DNA from: Rhizobiales bacterium Ga0077556 | Lineage (GTDB): Bacteria > Pseudomonadota > Alphaproteobacteria > Rhizobiales > Phreatobacteraceae | Length of the DNA stretch: 42,024 bases | Assembly: GCA_001464235.1 (NCBI GenBank) | Contig: LNFH01000370.1 | Location: 1-42,024, forward strand | Reading direction: 5' to 3' | Shown: positions 1 to 10,568 of the stretch, piece by piece | Position numbering within the stretch: the first letter of the stretch is position 1 | Layout of the letters: the number at the start of each line of letters is the position of its first letter | Made by a program: the position numbers and the translations under genes | Notes under the pieces: generated by a model | The model's database searches: none | The model's input: only the letters and a program-made list of their open reading frames with translations | Told to the model about the DNA's origin: nothing

Positions 1-122
1 GGTGACGGCGGCGCCCCGCCGCCGAGATAGCGGGCGAGGGCGGCTCGCAGGGCGGCGGTCGCCTCGTCGTAGAGGGCTTCCAGGCGGTCGACGGCGGCTT
101 CGGGTGTCAGGCGTTCGGACAT
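1..122 (-). CDS. amn: AMP nucleosidase, N-terminal fragment (runs off the window)
   Basis: The first 40 codons of a minus-strand gene are visible, beginning at an ATG whose complement lies at 120-122; the rest lies outside the window. The peptide begins MSERLTPEAAVDRLEALYD and continues with an alanine/leucine-rich helix ending ALARYLGGG. This resembles the N-terminal helix of alphaproteobacterial AMP nucleosidases, which hydrolyse AMP to adenine and ribose 5-phosphate. The call rests on this short stretch only, so it is tentative. The gene reads in the same direction as truA-fmt-def, 52 bp downstream of truA, and could be the last member of that transcription unit. Confidence 0.5.
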   Translation of the reverse strand, partial: MSERLTPEAAVDRLEALYDEATAALRAALARYLGGGAPPS

Positions 123-174
123 GGCGCAGGTTTAGCACGATCGGGTGGCGGTGCGACCCGCGACCCGCCCCCAC

Positions 175-957
175 TCACCGCTCCGGCGTGTCGGGAAGCG
201 GCTGCCAGCTGTCCGGATAATCCACCTGCGTCAGGTAGAGCGCATGGGCCGGGCCGACCGTGCCGCAGGCCTTGCGGTCGCGGGCGGCGAGGGCTTCGGC
301 GAGGTCCTCGGCCGTCCACAGGCCCTCGCCGACCAGCTTCAGCGTGCCCACCATGGAGCGCACCTGGTTGTGCAGGAAGGAGCGGGCGTCGAGGCGACAT
401 TCGATGCCGGTCTCGGTGCGCTCGACGTCGAAGCAATCGAGGTTGCGCACCGGCGACTTCGCCTGGCACTCGGTGGAGCGGAAGGTGGTGAAGTCGTGCC
501 GGCCGATCAGCACGCGCGCCGCGTCCTGCATGCGGTCGACGTCGAGGGCCTTGGGCGACCACCAGGCGCGCTGGCGCTCCAGCGTCAGCGGGGGGCGGCG
601 GTCGATGATGCGGTAGAGGTAGTGGCGGCGGACGGCAGAGAAGCGGGCGTCGAAATCGTCCGGCATCTTCTCGACGGCGACCACGGCGACGGCCTCGTCC
701 TTCAGGTAGCGGTTGGTGGCGTCGCGCACCACGCGGTTCGGCCAGTCGCGGGTGAGGTCGACATGGGCGACCTGGCCGGTGGCGTGCACGCCGGCATCGG
801 TGCGGCCGGCGCCGCCCACCGTCACGCTCTCGCCGGAGAACTCACCGATGGCGCGGACGAGCTCGCCCTGCACGGACTTGCCGAAGCTCGCGCCCTGCAT
901 CTGCCAGCCGAGATAGGGCCCGCCGTCATATTCGATGGTCAGCCTGTAGCGCGGCAT
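175..957 (-). CDS. truA: tRNA pseudouridine(38-40) synthase TruA
   Basis: A 260-residue protein, the usual length for TruA, which isomerises uridines 38-40 of the tRNA anticodon arm to pseudouridine in the cytoplasm. The family motif GRTDAGVHA is at residues 51-59, with the catalytic aspartate at D54. The N-terminus [15 protein letters not shown] and the later segments [10 protein letters not shown] and [14 protein letters not shown] are also typical. It starts at an ATG at 957 and is the third gene of a minus-strand run def-fmt-truA. The 61-bp gap to fmt holds no convincing terminator, so co-transcription is likely. This gene order is common in Rhizobiales. Confidence 0.96.
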   Translation of the reverse strand: MPRYRLTIEYDGGPYLGWQMQGASFGKSVQGELVRAIGEFSGESVTVGGAGRTDAGVHATGQVAHVDLTRDWPNRVVRDATNRYLKDEAVAVVAVEKMPDDFDARFSAVRRHYLYRIIDRRPPLTLERQRAWWSPKALDVDRMQDAARVLIGRHDFTTFRSTECQAKSPVRNLDCFDVERTETGIECRLDARSFLHNQVRSMVGTLKLVGEGLWTAEDLAEALAARDRKACGTVGPAHALYLTQVDYPDSWQPLPDTPER

Positions 958-1018
958 GGGAGCGTTTTCAGCAAAAGGGGACGCCGGCTTTGCGGTTCGA
1001 AAACGCGACCCGCGACGA

Positions 1019-1951
1019 TCATGTGAAGACCGTGCCGGGTCCGACCTTGGCGCCGTTGAGGAAGTCCGCCGCGGTCATGGCCCTGGCGCCGGCGCGCTGG
1101 ACCTCGACGAGGCGCAGGGCGCCGGTGCCGCAGGCGACGGTGAGATCCTCCGCGAGCAGCGTTCCCGGACGGCCGGCGCCGGCGGCGAGTGCGGTGCGCA
1201 GCACCTTGACCCGCTCCGGGCCCTTGCCGAGATCGGCCTCGAACCAGGCGCCGGGAAAGGGCGAGAGGCCGCGCACCTTGTCGTGGATTTCGGACGCCGG
1301 TCGCGTCCAGTCGATCCGCGCCTCGGCCTTGTCGATCTTGGCGGCGTAGGTGACGCCCTCCTCGCCCTGGGGCGCGAAGCCGAGGGATCCGCGGTCGAGC
1401 GCGGCGAGGGCCCGCACCATCAGGTCGGCGCCGAGCATGGCCATGCGGTCGTGCAGGTCCTGCGCCGTCATGTCGGGTCCGATGGCGATCTTCTCGACCA
1501 TGGCGACCGGGCCGGTGTCGAGGCCCTCGTCCATCTTCATGACCATGACGCCGGTCTCGGCATCGCCCGCCATGATCGCCCGCTGGATGGGGGCGGCGCC
1601 GCGCCAGCGCGGCAGCAGCGAGCCGTGCAGGTTGAGGCAGCCGAGCGGTGGCGCGTCGAGCACGGGTTTCGGCAGGATGAGGCCATAGGCGACGACCACC
1701 GCGACATCGGCGCCGAGCGAGGCGAAGTCGGCCTGGGCCGCGGCGTCGCGCAGGGTGCGGGGCGTGAAGACGGGAATGCCGAAGCCGTCGGCGAGGCGGT
1801 GCACGGGCGTCTTCTGCTCGGCCATGCCGCGCCCGGCGGGCTTCGGCGCGCGGGTGTAGACCGCCACCACCTCGTGGCCCTGGCCGATGATCTCGGAGAG
1901 GGTGGGCACCGCGAAATCCGGCGTGCCCATGAAGACGACGCGCAGGCTCAC
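1019..1951 (-). CDS. fmt: Methionyl-tRNA formyltransferase
   Basis: A 310-residue enzyme that transfers a formyl group from 10-formyltetrahydrofolate to Met-tRNA(fMet), making the bacterial initiator. The formyltransferase fold begins [14 protein letters not shown]. The catalytic triad is visible as N107 and H109 in [15 protein letters not shown] and D145 in EGLDTGP. The C-terminal tRNA-binding domain is present and full length. It starts with GTG at 1951, and the GTGA there overlaps the def stop codon by 4 nt, which implies translational coupling with the deformylase that later removes the same formyl group. Confidence 0.97.
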   Translation of the reverse strand: MSLRVVFMGTPDFAVPTLSEIIGQGHEVVAVYTRAPKPAGRGMAEQKTPVHRLADGFGIPVFTPRTLRDAAAQADFASLGADVAVVVAYGLILPKPVLDAPPLGCLNLHGSLLPRWRGAAPIQRAIMAGDAETGVMVMKMDEGLDTGPVAMVEKIAIGPDMTAQDLHDRMAMLGADLMVRALAALDRGSLGFAPQGEEGVTYAAKIDKAEARIDWTRPASEIHDKVRGLSPFPGAWFEADLGKGPERVKVLRTALAAGAGRPGTLLAEDLTVACGTGALRLVEVQRAGARAMTAADFLNGAKVGPGTVFT

Positions 1952-2466
1952 GCGAGCGCCTCGCGGCGGGCGGCCTTGGTGAACTTCTTGATGACGCGCT
2001 CGCGCTTCAGGCGGGAGATGTGGTCGATGAAGAGGACGCCGTTGAGGTGGTCGACCTCATGCTGGACGCAGGTCGCCATCAGGCCCTCGCAGTCGAGTTC
2101 CTGCAGCTTGCCGTCGAGGTCGAGATAGCGGACGCGGCACTTCGCCGGGCGCTCCACCTCCTCGTAGTATTCGGGGATGGAGAGGCAGCCCTCCTCGTAG
2201 ACGGAAAGCTCGTCCGAGCTCCAGACGATCTCGGGATTGATCAGCACCACCGGCTTCTTCGGCTCGTCCTTGCGGGCGAGGTCGATGGTGACGACGCGCT
2301 GGGGCACGGCGATCTGGATCGCCGCGAGGCCGATGCCGGGCGCGTCGTACATGGTCTCCAGCATGTCGTCGGCGAGTTTCCTCACCTTGGAGTCGACGGC
2401 TGCGACGGGCTCGCAGACGAGCTTCAGTCGCGGATCGGGAAGGACGATGATCTCGCGCAGGGCCAT
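1948..2466 (-). CDS. def: Peptide deformylase
   Basis: A 172-residue metalloenzyme that removes the N-formyl group from nascent proteins. All three family motifs are present: GIGLAAIQ at residues 44-51, EGCLS with the metal-binding cysteine C94, and QHEVDHLNG with ligands H136 and H140 and catalytic E137. The start is the ATG at 2466. It is the first gene of the def-fmt-truA operon and overlaps fmt by 4 nt. The 71 bp between it and the pobA stop hold nothing else recognisable except, presumably, its promoter. Confidence 0.97.
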   Translation of the reverse strand: MALREIIVLPDPRLKLVCEPVAAVDSKVRKLADDMLETMYDAPGIGLAAIQIAVPQRVVTIDLARKDEPKKPVVLINPEIVWSSDELSVYEEGCLSIPEYYEEVERPAKCRVRYLDLDGKLQELDCEGLMATCVQHEVDHLNGVLFIDHISRLKRERVIKKFTKAARREALA

Positions 2467-2537
2467 GGTGGTTCGGTCCGGAAGGCTCGGAAAACGCCTG
2501 AGTTAAGCGTCCGGGCCGGCAGGGTCAATGACGGGGA

Positions 2538-3734
<1,197 letters not shown>

Positions 3735-3926
3735 TCACCGGCGCCTTGGCGCCATGCCGCCACGGGCCCGTCTCCGGAGCAAGTCCTTTTGCGCACGCAT
3801 GGCGGGTCCGTCCCCAGAATGAGGCCTGCGGCTGGCCTCGCTGCCTGCAATGTGGTCACATGCGCGCTTTCCGCCCCCCGCCCCCGGGCCGGCGGAGATG
3901 CTTTCAAGACGTGTGGAGACATCACC

Positions 3927-4898
3927 ATGACCATCGACCGCAGGCAGTTCACGGCGCTCGCCGGCGCTTCCGGCCTCGCCGCGCTGCTGGCGCCGGGCGC
4001 CGCCCTCGCCCAGGCCAAGCAGTTCTTCCGCATCGGCACGGGTGGTACGGCGGGAACCTACTATCCGATCGGCGGCCTCATCGCGAACGCCATCTCCACC
4101 GGCACGCTCGACGCCTCGGCGGTCGCCACCAACGGTTCCGTGGCGAACGTCAACGGCATCGTCGGCGGCTCCATGGAATCGGGCTTCAGCCAGTCCGACG
4201 TCGCCAGCTGGGCCCATTCCGGCACCGGCGTGTACCAGGGCCGCCCGAAGGTCGAGGTGCTGCGCGCCATCGCCAACCTCTATCCGGAATCGCTGCATGT
4301 CGTGGTCAAGAAGGGCCTCAACATCCGCTCGATCGCCGACCTCAAGGGCAAGCGCATCTCCATCGACGAGCCGGGCTCGGGCTCGATCATCAACGCCAAG
4401 GCGATCCTCGCCGGCTACGGCATCCGCGACGCCGACTACCGCGCCGAGAACCTGAAGCCCGGCCCCTCGGCCGAGAAGCTGAAGGACGGCGGCCTCGACG
4501 CCTTCTTCATGACCACCGGCTGGCCGACGGCGGCGCTCACCGAACTCGCCACGACGACGGGCATCGAGCTCCTGCCGATCGACGGCGAACCGGCGAAGAA
4601 GATCATGGCCGAGTTCAAGTTCTTCGCCGAGGACGAGATTCCGGACGGCGCCTACAAGGACGTGAAGGGCGTGAAGACCCTGGCGGTGGGCGCCCAGTGG
4701 GTGACCTCGACCCGCATGAGCGCCGACCTCGTCTACGAGGTCACCAAGGCGCTGTGGAGCGACAAGACGCGCGCCCTGCTCGATGCCGGCCACGCCAAGG
4801 GCAAGTCGATCCGCAAGGAGACGGCGCTGCAGGGCATCGGCATTCCGCTGCACGACGGCGCGGCGCGCTTCTACAAGGAAGCGGGGCTGCTGCGCTGA
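3927..4898 (+). CDS. TAXI-family TRAP transporter solute-binding protein
   Basis: A 323-residue periplasmic solute receptor of the TAXI class. It binds a small organic acid and hands it to the fused TRAP permease encoded next. The N-terminus MTIDRRQFTALAGASG, then a hydrophobic run ending ALAQ, looks like a twin-arginine signal (R5-R6) with cleavage near residue 29. The mature part begins FFRIGTGGTAGTYYPIGG, the TAXI hallmark; LKGKRISIDEPGSGS is also typical. The ATG at 3927 is preceded by GGAG at 3914-3917. A strong hairpin follows the stop before the permease gene. The substrate cannot be read from sequence; aromatic or dicarboxylic acids are plausible given divergent pobA. Confidence 0.92.
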   Translation: MTIDRRQFTALAGASGLAALLAPGAALAQAKQFFRIGTGGTAGTYYPIGGLIANAISTGTLDASAVATNGSVANVNGIVGGSMESGFSQSDVASWAHSGTGVYQGRPKVEVLRAIANLYPESLHVVVKKGLNIRSIADLKGKRISIDEPGSGSIINAKAILAGYGIRDADYRAENLKPGPSAEKLKDGGLDAFFMTTGWPTAALTELATTTGIELLPIDGEPAKKIMAEFKFFAEDEIPDGAYKDVKGVKTLAVGAQWVTSTRMSADLVYEVTKALWSDKTRALLDAGHAKGKSIRKETALQGIGIPLHDGAARFYKEAGLLR

Positions 4899-4929
4899 GC
4901 GCAGCGGTCCATCCTGCTTGACGACGATG

Positions 4930-4960
4930 GGCCGCGCGGTTACCGCGCGGCCTTCTCGTT
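4930..4960 (+). terminator. Hairpin between TRAP receptor and permease genes
   Basis: A perfect 10-bp stem, GGCCGCGCGG (4930-4939) and CCGCGCGGCC (4943-4952), closes a TTA loop and is followed by the T-rich run TTCTCGTT. It lies 31 bp after the receptor stop. It is probably a partial terminator or an mRNA-stabilising structure that keeps receptor expression above permease expression. That function is inferred from its position. Confidence 0.6.
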
Positions 4961-5014
4961 CCTGGCGGCGCACCGCCGGGAACCCCCGCACTCCCGACAC
5001 GCGCGAGACGGCCG

Positions 5015-7161
5015 ATGAAGATCGAGGCGATGGACCCGAACGCCCTCCAGAAGCTGGAGGAGGAGTTCGATTCCGAAGTGCGCTTCCGGCCGCTCCTGCC
5101 GGCCACCGCCTGGCTGGTCGCGGGCCTGCTCTTCGCGCTCTCGGCCTTCCACTACTACACGGCCGGCTTCGGCCTGCTGCGCGAAGCGACCCATCGCGGC
5201 ATCCACATGGCCTTCGTGCTGGGCCTGATCTTCCTCGTCTTCCCGCTCTTGAAGCGCGACCACCAGACGCCGCCGCAGTCCGGCGTCCTCGCCCCCGGCG
5301 GCATCGCTCTCTACGACTGGGTCCTGGCGGCCGGCGCCGTCGTCGCCAGCCTCTACATGCCGTGGATCTACGACGACCTCGCCTTCCGCGTCGGCAATCC
5401 GGAGCCGCTCGACGTCGCCATGGCGACCACCGCCATCCTCGTGCTGCTGGAAGCGACGCGGCGCAGCGTCGGCTGGCCGCTGCCGATCATCGCCATCTCG
5501 CTGATGGTCTATGCCATGTACGGCCAGTCGCTGCCGGGCATCCTCGCCCATCCCGGCAACAGCTGGTCGTCGGTGGTCAACCACCTCTACCTCACCAGCA
5601 ACGGCATCTACGGCATCGCGCTGGGCGTCGTGGCGACCTACGTCTTCCACTACGTCCTGTTCGGCGTGCTGGCGACGCGCATCGGCCTCGGACGCCTGTT
5701 CATCGACCTCGCCACGGCCCTCGCCGGCCGCTACTCGGGCGGCCCGGCCAAGGTGTCGATCTTCGGCTCGGCCATGTTCGGCATGATCTCGGGCTCGTCG
5801 ATCGCCAACACGGTGACGGTCGGCTCGCTCACCATCCCCGCCATGATGCGGCTCGGCTATCCGCGCCACATGGCCGCCGCCATCGAATCCACCGCCTCCA
5901 CCGGCGGGCAGATCACGCCGCCGATCATGGGGGCCGCGGCGTTCCTGATGATCGAGTTCCTCAACCTGCCCTACCAGTCCATCGTGCTGGCGGCGCTCAT
6001 CCCGGCCTTCATGCACTTCTTCGGCGTGTTCTGGCAGGTGCATTTCGAGGCGAAGAAGAACGGCCTGAAGGGCATCCCCGCCGCCGACCTGCCCAAGGCG
6101 CGCGAGGTCATCGCCCGCGACTGGCCGGCCGCCGTCCCGCTCATCGTGCTGCTGATGGTGCTGTTCTCCGGCTTCACGCCCTATCTCGCGGCCTTCTGGG
6201 GCATCACCGCCTGCGTGCTCGTCGGCTTCACCCGCCGCAATCCGGTGGTGGCGGTCGGCTACCTCGCCGTGATGATCGCCGCCATCGCCGCCGGCCTCCT
6301 CACCGAGGGCTGGGCGACGATTGCCATCGCCGCCGGCGTCGCCGTGGTCTGCACCGCCTTCGCGCTGCGCGACCCGGAGGGCAAGTTCCTCACCGCCGAC
6401 ATGATCGACGCCTTCGTGGTGGGCGCCAAATATGCCATCGCGGTCGGCGCCGCGGCCGCCACCGTCGGCATCATCGTCGGCGTCGTGACGCTGACCGGCG
6501 TCGGCTTCAAGATCTCCAACATCGTGACGAGACCGGCTCGATCCTGCCGGCCTGGGCCTACGACGCCAAGGGCATGACCCTGTTCTACACGCTGGTGATG
6601 ACGGCAATCGTCTGCATCCTGCTGGGGTGCGGCGTGCCGACGACCGCCAACTACATCATCATGGTGACGGTGGCGGCGCCGGCGCTCGCGCTGCTCGGGG
6701 TCGAGCCCATCGTCGCCCACTTCTTCGTCTTCTACTACGGCGTCCTCGCCGACATCACGCCACCGGTGGCGCTCGCGGCCTATGCCGCGGCCAGCATGGC
6801 GGGGGCCGATCCGTTCAAGACCGGCAACACCGCCTTCCGCCTCGGCCTCGCCAAGGCGCTGGTGCCCTTCGTCTTCGTCTACGGGCCCTCGCTGCTCATC
6901 GTCACCAAGGGCTTCACCTGGACCGACTTCGTGGTGACGGCAGCCACCTGCGCCCTCGGCGTCTTCATCCTGGCGGCGGCGCTGACCGGCTATGCCTTGG
7001 TGCGCATGCCGCTGTGGCAGCGCCTCTCCCTCGGCCTCTCCGGCCTCCTCCTGATGGCGCCGAACATCCCCGCGAGCCTCCTCGGCATCGCCGTGGCCTT
7101 GCCGGCGCTGCTCGCCCAGATCGCCGCAAGCAAGCGGGAGGCCGCCGCGCCGGCGGCGTGA
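5015..7161 (+). pseudogene. TRAP transporter permease, fused 4TM/12TM type, frameshifted
   Basis: This encodes the membrane part of the TAXI-TRAP system, with small (DctQ-like) and large (DctM-like) subunits fused; about 715 residues across both frames. The first frame runs from the ATG at 5015 through motifs such as GSSIANTVTVGSLTIPAMM and STASTGGQITPPIMG to TGVGFKISNIVT near 6528. From 6529 the family match continues one frame over with ETGSILPAWAYDAKG, then CGVPTTANYIIM and ADITPPVALAAYAAA, to the stop at 7161. The first frame instead ends at 6577. A loss of 1 nt, or 1 plus a multiple of 3, explains the break. No slippery heptamer is seen, so programmed frameshifting is unlikely. Either the gene is broken or the assembly is wrong here. 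Confidence 0.88.
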
Positions 7162-7222
7162 CGGCATCGGGGAACCGCCGGAGAGCGTGCCGCGTTACCT
7201 GCGGCTCTCTCCGGAGGATTCC

Positions 7223-7708
7223 ATGCTCGACACGCTCATCGCCACGGCACGGGCCGACCTCCTGCCGCATCTCCTGGCGCTGAGCGTCGCCTACGTGCTG
7301 GTGCTCCCCATCGGCTGGGACCGCGAGAAGGAGGACCGCAGCGCGGGCCTGCGAACCTTCCCGCTGGTCGCCATCGCCTGCTGCGGCTTCGTCCAGGCGG
7401 CGGAGATGAAATACGGCGCCCATCCCGACGCCATGGGCAAGATCGTCGAGGGCCTCATCACCGGCATCGGCTTCATCGGCGGCGGCGCCATCCTCAAGCA
7501 GGGGGCCTCGGTGCGCGGCACGGCGACCGCGGCGAGCCTGTGGGCGACGGGCGCCATCGGCACGGCGGTCGGCCTCGGCGCCTATGGCGTCGCGATGCTG
7601 GTGGCGGTGTTCACGGTCATCACGCTGAAATGGCTGACGCCGCTGAAGGAGGAAGCGCGGGAGCAGGGCGCCGCCGAACCCGGTGACGGCGGCGAGGCGC
7701 AGCGCTAG
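7223..7708 (+). CDS. MgtC/SapB family membrane protein
   Basis: A 161-residue inner-membrane protein covering only the conserved N-terminal membrane domain of the MgtC/SapB family. Visible hallmarks are LPIGWDREKEDRSAGLRTFPLV and the glycine-rich GIGFIGGGAILKQG followed by VRGTATAASLWATGAIG, with four or five hydrophobic helices. The start is the ATG at 7223 because GGAGG at 7213-7217 is well spaced; an upstream ATG at 7187 lacks such a site. True MgtC, tied to magnesium limitation and virulence, has an extra cytosolic C-terminal domain that is absent here, so the role is uncertain. It lies 62 bp after the TRAP permease and may be expressed separately. Confidence 0.9.
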   Translation: MLDTLIATARADLLPHLLALSVAYVLVLPIGWDREKEDRSAGLRTFPLVAIACCGFVQAAEMKYGAHPDAMGKIVEGLITGIGFIGGGAILKQGASVRGTATAASLWATGAIGTAVGLGAYGVAMLVAVFTVITLKWLTPLKEEAREQGAAEPGDGGEAQR

Positions 7709-7724
7709 CGCGTGGGCAAGGAGC

Positions 7725-7798
7725 TGGAGCGGGTGAAGGGAATCGAACCCTCGTATGCAGCTTGGGAAGCTGCCGTTCTACCATTGAACTACACCCGC
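7725..7798 (-). tRNA. tRNA-Gly (anticodon CCC)
   Basis: On the minus strand the sequence folds as a full tRNA: acceptor GCGGGTG paired with CACCCGC, D-arm with AGTTCAATGGTAGA, anticodon stem GCAGC/GCTGC around the loop TTCCCAA (anticodon CCC), and T-arm GAGGGTTCGATTCCCTT. The 3' CCA is encoded (7725-7727). It reads GGG glycine codons. It stands alone between the MgtC-like gene and the damaged catalase gene. Confidence 0.97.
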
Positions 7799-8014
7799 GG
7801 GAGACGATCCGGTGTCCCGGGTCCGTCCGCAACCCGTCAGGCCCGTGACCGGGCCTTCGGAAGTCCGTTCTTGTAGCCTTTCCGACCGCGGGGGATCAAG
7901 AGCCGTCGGGGTCCCCGCGAGCCGCCCGAACCCTTCCGTAACACTGTCGTCGCCCTCGGCGTATCACATCCCAGCGCTGCGAGATCATCGCAGCGGCGAG
8001 GGAGGACGATACCC

Positions 8015-8981
8015 ATGAAAGCCCTTTGTGCAGCCGCTGCGGCCGGGATGGCCGCGAGCCTTTTTGCCCCGGCGGTCCCAGCCCTTGCGCAGGATGCCGA
8101 CCCGACGCCCATCGTCGAACTGATGCGGACCTTCGCAGGCCCCGGCACCCATCGTCCGAGCGGCGTTCGTTCCCAACGCCGCCGCCCAGGCCCTGTCCAA
8201 AGCGGTGATCCTGACGCGCAATTCGCAGGCGCTCATCCGCTTCTCGGTGGGCGGCGGAAACCCCGCCGTCGCGGACGGCTCGCGTGGCGGCAACCGGGGC
8301 CTCTCCGTCCGCATCGACGGCGACGGCCCCGGCCAGACCGAATTCGTGATGGTCAACGCGCCGGTGAATTTCGCGCGGACGCCGGCCCAGATGCTGGGTT
8401 TCCTCGAAGCCCGCCGGCCGGGCGCCAACGGCCAGATGGACCCGGAGAAGGTGCGCGCCTTCACCGAGGCCAATCCGGAGACGACGGGCCAGGCGCGCTA
8501 TCTCGCCAGCAAGCCCATCCCGGGATCGTGGGTCGGCGTGAACTACTGGGCCCTCCACGCCTACACCCTGACCAACGCCAGCGGCGCCGCGCAGGTGGTC
8601 AAGTTCCGCATGGATCCGCTCGACGGCACCGTGAACCTGACCGACGACGAGGCCCGGGCACGCCCGCGCGACTTCCTCGCCGACGAGCTCGCCGGCCGGC
8701 TCTCCGCCTCCAGGCCCGCCGGGTTCAGGATGGTGGCGATCATCGGCCGCCCCGGTGACCCGACCAACGACGTCACCCGGATGTGGGAGGGGGAGGACAG
8801 CCGGCCCGTCGTCGAGCTCGGCACGCTGCATGTGCGCGCCGCAGCCGACGCGGCCCGCTGCGACGGCACGATCTTCGCCCCGACGATCCTCGCCGACGGC
8901 ATCGCGGGACCGGCCGACGACCCGATGTTCGCGATCCGCACCCCCGCCTATGCGATCTCGATCACCAAGCGGCAGAACTGA
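8015..8981 (+). pseudogene. Catalase-family peroxidase (SrpA-like), frameshifted and lacking the active-site block
   Basis: This is a periplasmic haem peroxidase of the short catalase family, broken near its N-terminus. From the ATG at 8015, preceded by GGGAGG, the first frame encodes a signal peptide ending PALAQDADP and then ELMRTFAGPGTHRPS. Around 8150-8165 the match jumps frames to AAFVPNAAAQALSKAV and then RFSVGGGNPAVAD, and continues to TPAYAISITKRQN at the stop. In intact relatives the region between these parts carries the HAKG-type block with the distal haem-pocket histidine; that block is absent in every frame. The loss is therefore larger than one base. The downstream haem-domain sequence looks intact, including GVNYWALHAYTLTN. 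As written the product cannot be an active catalase. Confidence 0.85.
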
Positions 8982-9017
8982 GCGCCGCGCGCCGGCTGCG
9001 GGGCGCCCCGCATGAGA

Positions 9018-9047
9018 AACGGCCCGCGGCGACAACCGCGGGCCGTT
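9018..9047. terminator. GC-rich 12-bp hairpin, copy 1 of a repeated element
   Basis: AACGGCCCGCGG (9018-9029) pairs perfectly with CCGCGGGCCGTT (9036-9047) around CGACAA. It sits between the catalase stop and the convergent TadG-like gene, so it could end transcription from both sides, although no long T-run follows. A near-identical copy lies at 10538-10568. Confidence 0.55.
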
Positions 9048-9078
9048 CCATGTCGCGATGAGGAGACCGCGGCGGGCG

Positions 9079-10293
9079 CTACTGCGTCAGCCGAACGCTG
9101 GTCGTGTTCGAGGACGAGGACGACAGGCCGCTGTTGGTCGAGAGCTTCCAGTCTAGGCTGTTGAAGATGATCGTGTTGGAGACGATCTGGATCCGCGAGC
9201 CGTTGACCGTGGAGGTCGAGTTCCACGTGAGGTCGCGCCGCGGCAGGTAGATGAGCCCGGAGATCTCCTCGCTCACCGAGGAGTTGAACACATACTGGGT
9301 CGTGTTCGTGCTGGTGCTCGGCTCGAACATGAGGATGTTCGCATAGGTGCCGGTGGTCGGGGCAGAGAGCTTGGCGGTGAGACCGCCGTTGAAGCGGATC
9401 TCCGAATTGGTGTCGGAGAAATAGAAGGTGACGCCGGTGCCCTCGATGACGGCGTTGGAATTGATCACCATCCGGCCCTTGATGATGTGCAGGCCCGGCT
9501 GGAAGACGATGCGCGGCGAGCCGTTGAAGTTGATGTCGCACCACACCGAGCCGGCCGGCATGGTGTGCGCCCCGCCGCCCGCCGGCGGATCGTAGACCTG
9601 CTTGGTGTTGGTGCAGGCGCCGACGGTGGGTTTGGGCAGCTTGCCCGCATAGGGATCGGTCGCGGCGGCGCAGCCCGTCTGGATCGGCAGCGGGCTGGAC
9701 GTGTTCTTGATGATGTTGGTGCCCTGGATGCAGAAGGTCTTCAGGTTCAGCGTGGTGCCGGCGTTGAAGATGGCGGCGGGGGACGCGGTGGAGCGGACGT
9801 GAACCTCGCAGTCCGGCGCGTTGATCCTCGCGCCGGAATTGACCAGCAGCGACTGCGACGTGTTGGGCGCCAGCGCGAAGATGCAGGGCATGGCGGCGGC
9901 GGCCGTGGACGAGGTCGAGCGCACCGCGGCGGCCTTTGCGGTGATCGCCACCGACGTGGTGCCGACGACGGCCATGAAGGTGGTGGGGACGGTGGCGCTG
10001 GCCGTGCCGCTCACCTTGGTGCCGTCGACCTGGAACTGGGCCGTGGCGCCGGCCACGGTGGACTGCCCCGTGAAATAGCCGGATGCGGTGGAGATCTCGG
10101 TGCCGACGGCGCGGGCCCCGGCGAGAACGGAGGCGTCCAGGGTCGCCTGCATGGCGGTGCGTTGCTGGGCGACCCGTGAATAGTCGACGCCGGCGCCCAC
10201 CGTCGCCAGGAGCGGCAGGGCGGCGATTGCGAAGGTGGTCGCGATATTGCCGCGACCGTCGTCAAGGAAACGGCGAACCATCCGAACCGGCAC
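9079..10293 (-). CDS. TadE/TadG-like pilus-assembly family protein
   Basis: About 404 residues. The N-terminus, FLDDGRGNIATTFAIAALPLL then GAGVDYSRVAQQRTAMQATL, is the membrane-anchored TadG-type start: a positive patch, one transmembrane helix, then a helix rich in alanine and glutamine. The remainder is a serine/threonine-rich extracytoplasmic domain with several cysteines and a beta-rich look. Proteins of this kind work with Tad/Flp pili at the envelope, but no tad core genes are in the window. The GTG at 10293 is preferred because GGAG stands 7 nt upstream; an ATG at 10281 is the alternative. The gene is flanked on both sides by copies of the same 30-bp hairpin. Confidence 0.75.
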   Translation of the reverse strand: MPVRMVRRFLDDGRGNIATTFAIAALPLLATVGAGVDYSRVAQQRTAMQATLDASVLAGARAVGTEISTASGYFTGQSTVAGATAQFQVDGTKVSGTASATVPTTFMAVVGTTSVAITAKAAAVRSTSSTAAAAMPCIFALAPNTSQSLLVNSGARINAPDCEVHVRSTASPAAIFNAGTTLNLKTFCIQGTNIIKNTSSPLPIQTGCAAATDPYAGKLPKPTVGACTNTKQVYDPPAGGGAHTMPAGSVWCDINFNGSPRIVFQPGLHIIKGRMVINSNAVIEGTGVTFYFSDTNSEIRFNGGLTAKLSAPTTGTYANILMFEPSTSTNTTQYVFNSSVSEEISGLIYLPRRDLTWNSTSTVNGSRIQIVSNTIIFNSLDWKLSTNSGLSSSSSNTTSVRLTQ

Positions 10294-10457
10294 GTCCAAG
10301 CTCCGCTGTCGTCTCAGTCTTGGCGACAGTGTTACCGGGAGCGGATGAATCCAAGTTTAAGACAACCGCGACCAGATGCGTGGGCTCGTCTCTCGCGTTG
10401 CTGGCTGACGCGATCCTGTTGCCTGTCCGCGCCGTCCCGTGTCGGCTTCGGCACAGT

Positions 10458-10478
10458 ATTGCCTATGATATAGGCAAT
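10458..10478. promoter_or_regulatory. Perfect 21-bp palindrome, candidate operator
   Basis: ATTGCCTAT (10458-10466), the spacer GAT, then ATAGGCAAT (10470-10478) form a perfect two-fold symmetric site of the size bound by homodimeric repressors such as the MarR, GntR or TetR types. It lies 165 bp upstream of the TadG-like start. The regulator is unknown and no regulator gene lies nearby. Confidence 0.5.
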
Positions 10479-10537
10479 CAGCTACCGCCGTCAGATGCGC
10501 AGCCTCTGCGGCATGAACCTTGGCTCCGCCCAGAGAG

Positions 10538-10568
10538 AACGGCCCGCGGCGACAACCCGCGGGCCGTT
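10538..10568. terminator. GC-rich hairpin, copy 2 of a repeated element
   Basis: AACGGCCCGCGG (10538-10549), then CGACAAC, then CGCGGGCCGTT form the same hairpin as at 9018-9047, with one extra C in the loop and the same trailing CCATG. It does not directly follow any visible gene, so it may be a mobile or duplicated structural element and not simply a terminator. Confidence 0.5.

Noticed and set aside
6520-6540. Programmed ribosomal frameshifting in the TRAP permease
   Set aside because: No slippery heptamer or stimulatory structure is visible, and other genes in the window show similar breaks with missing residues.
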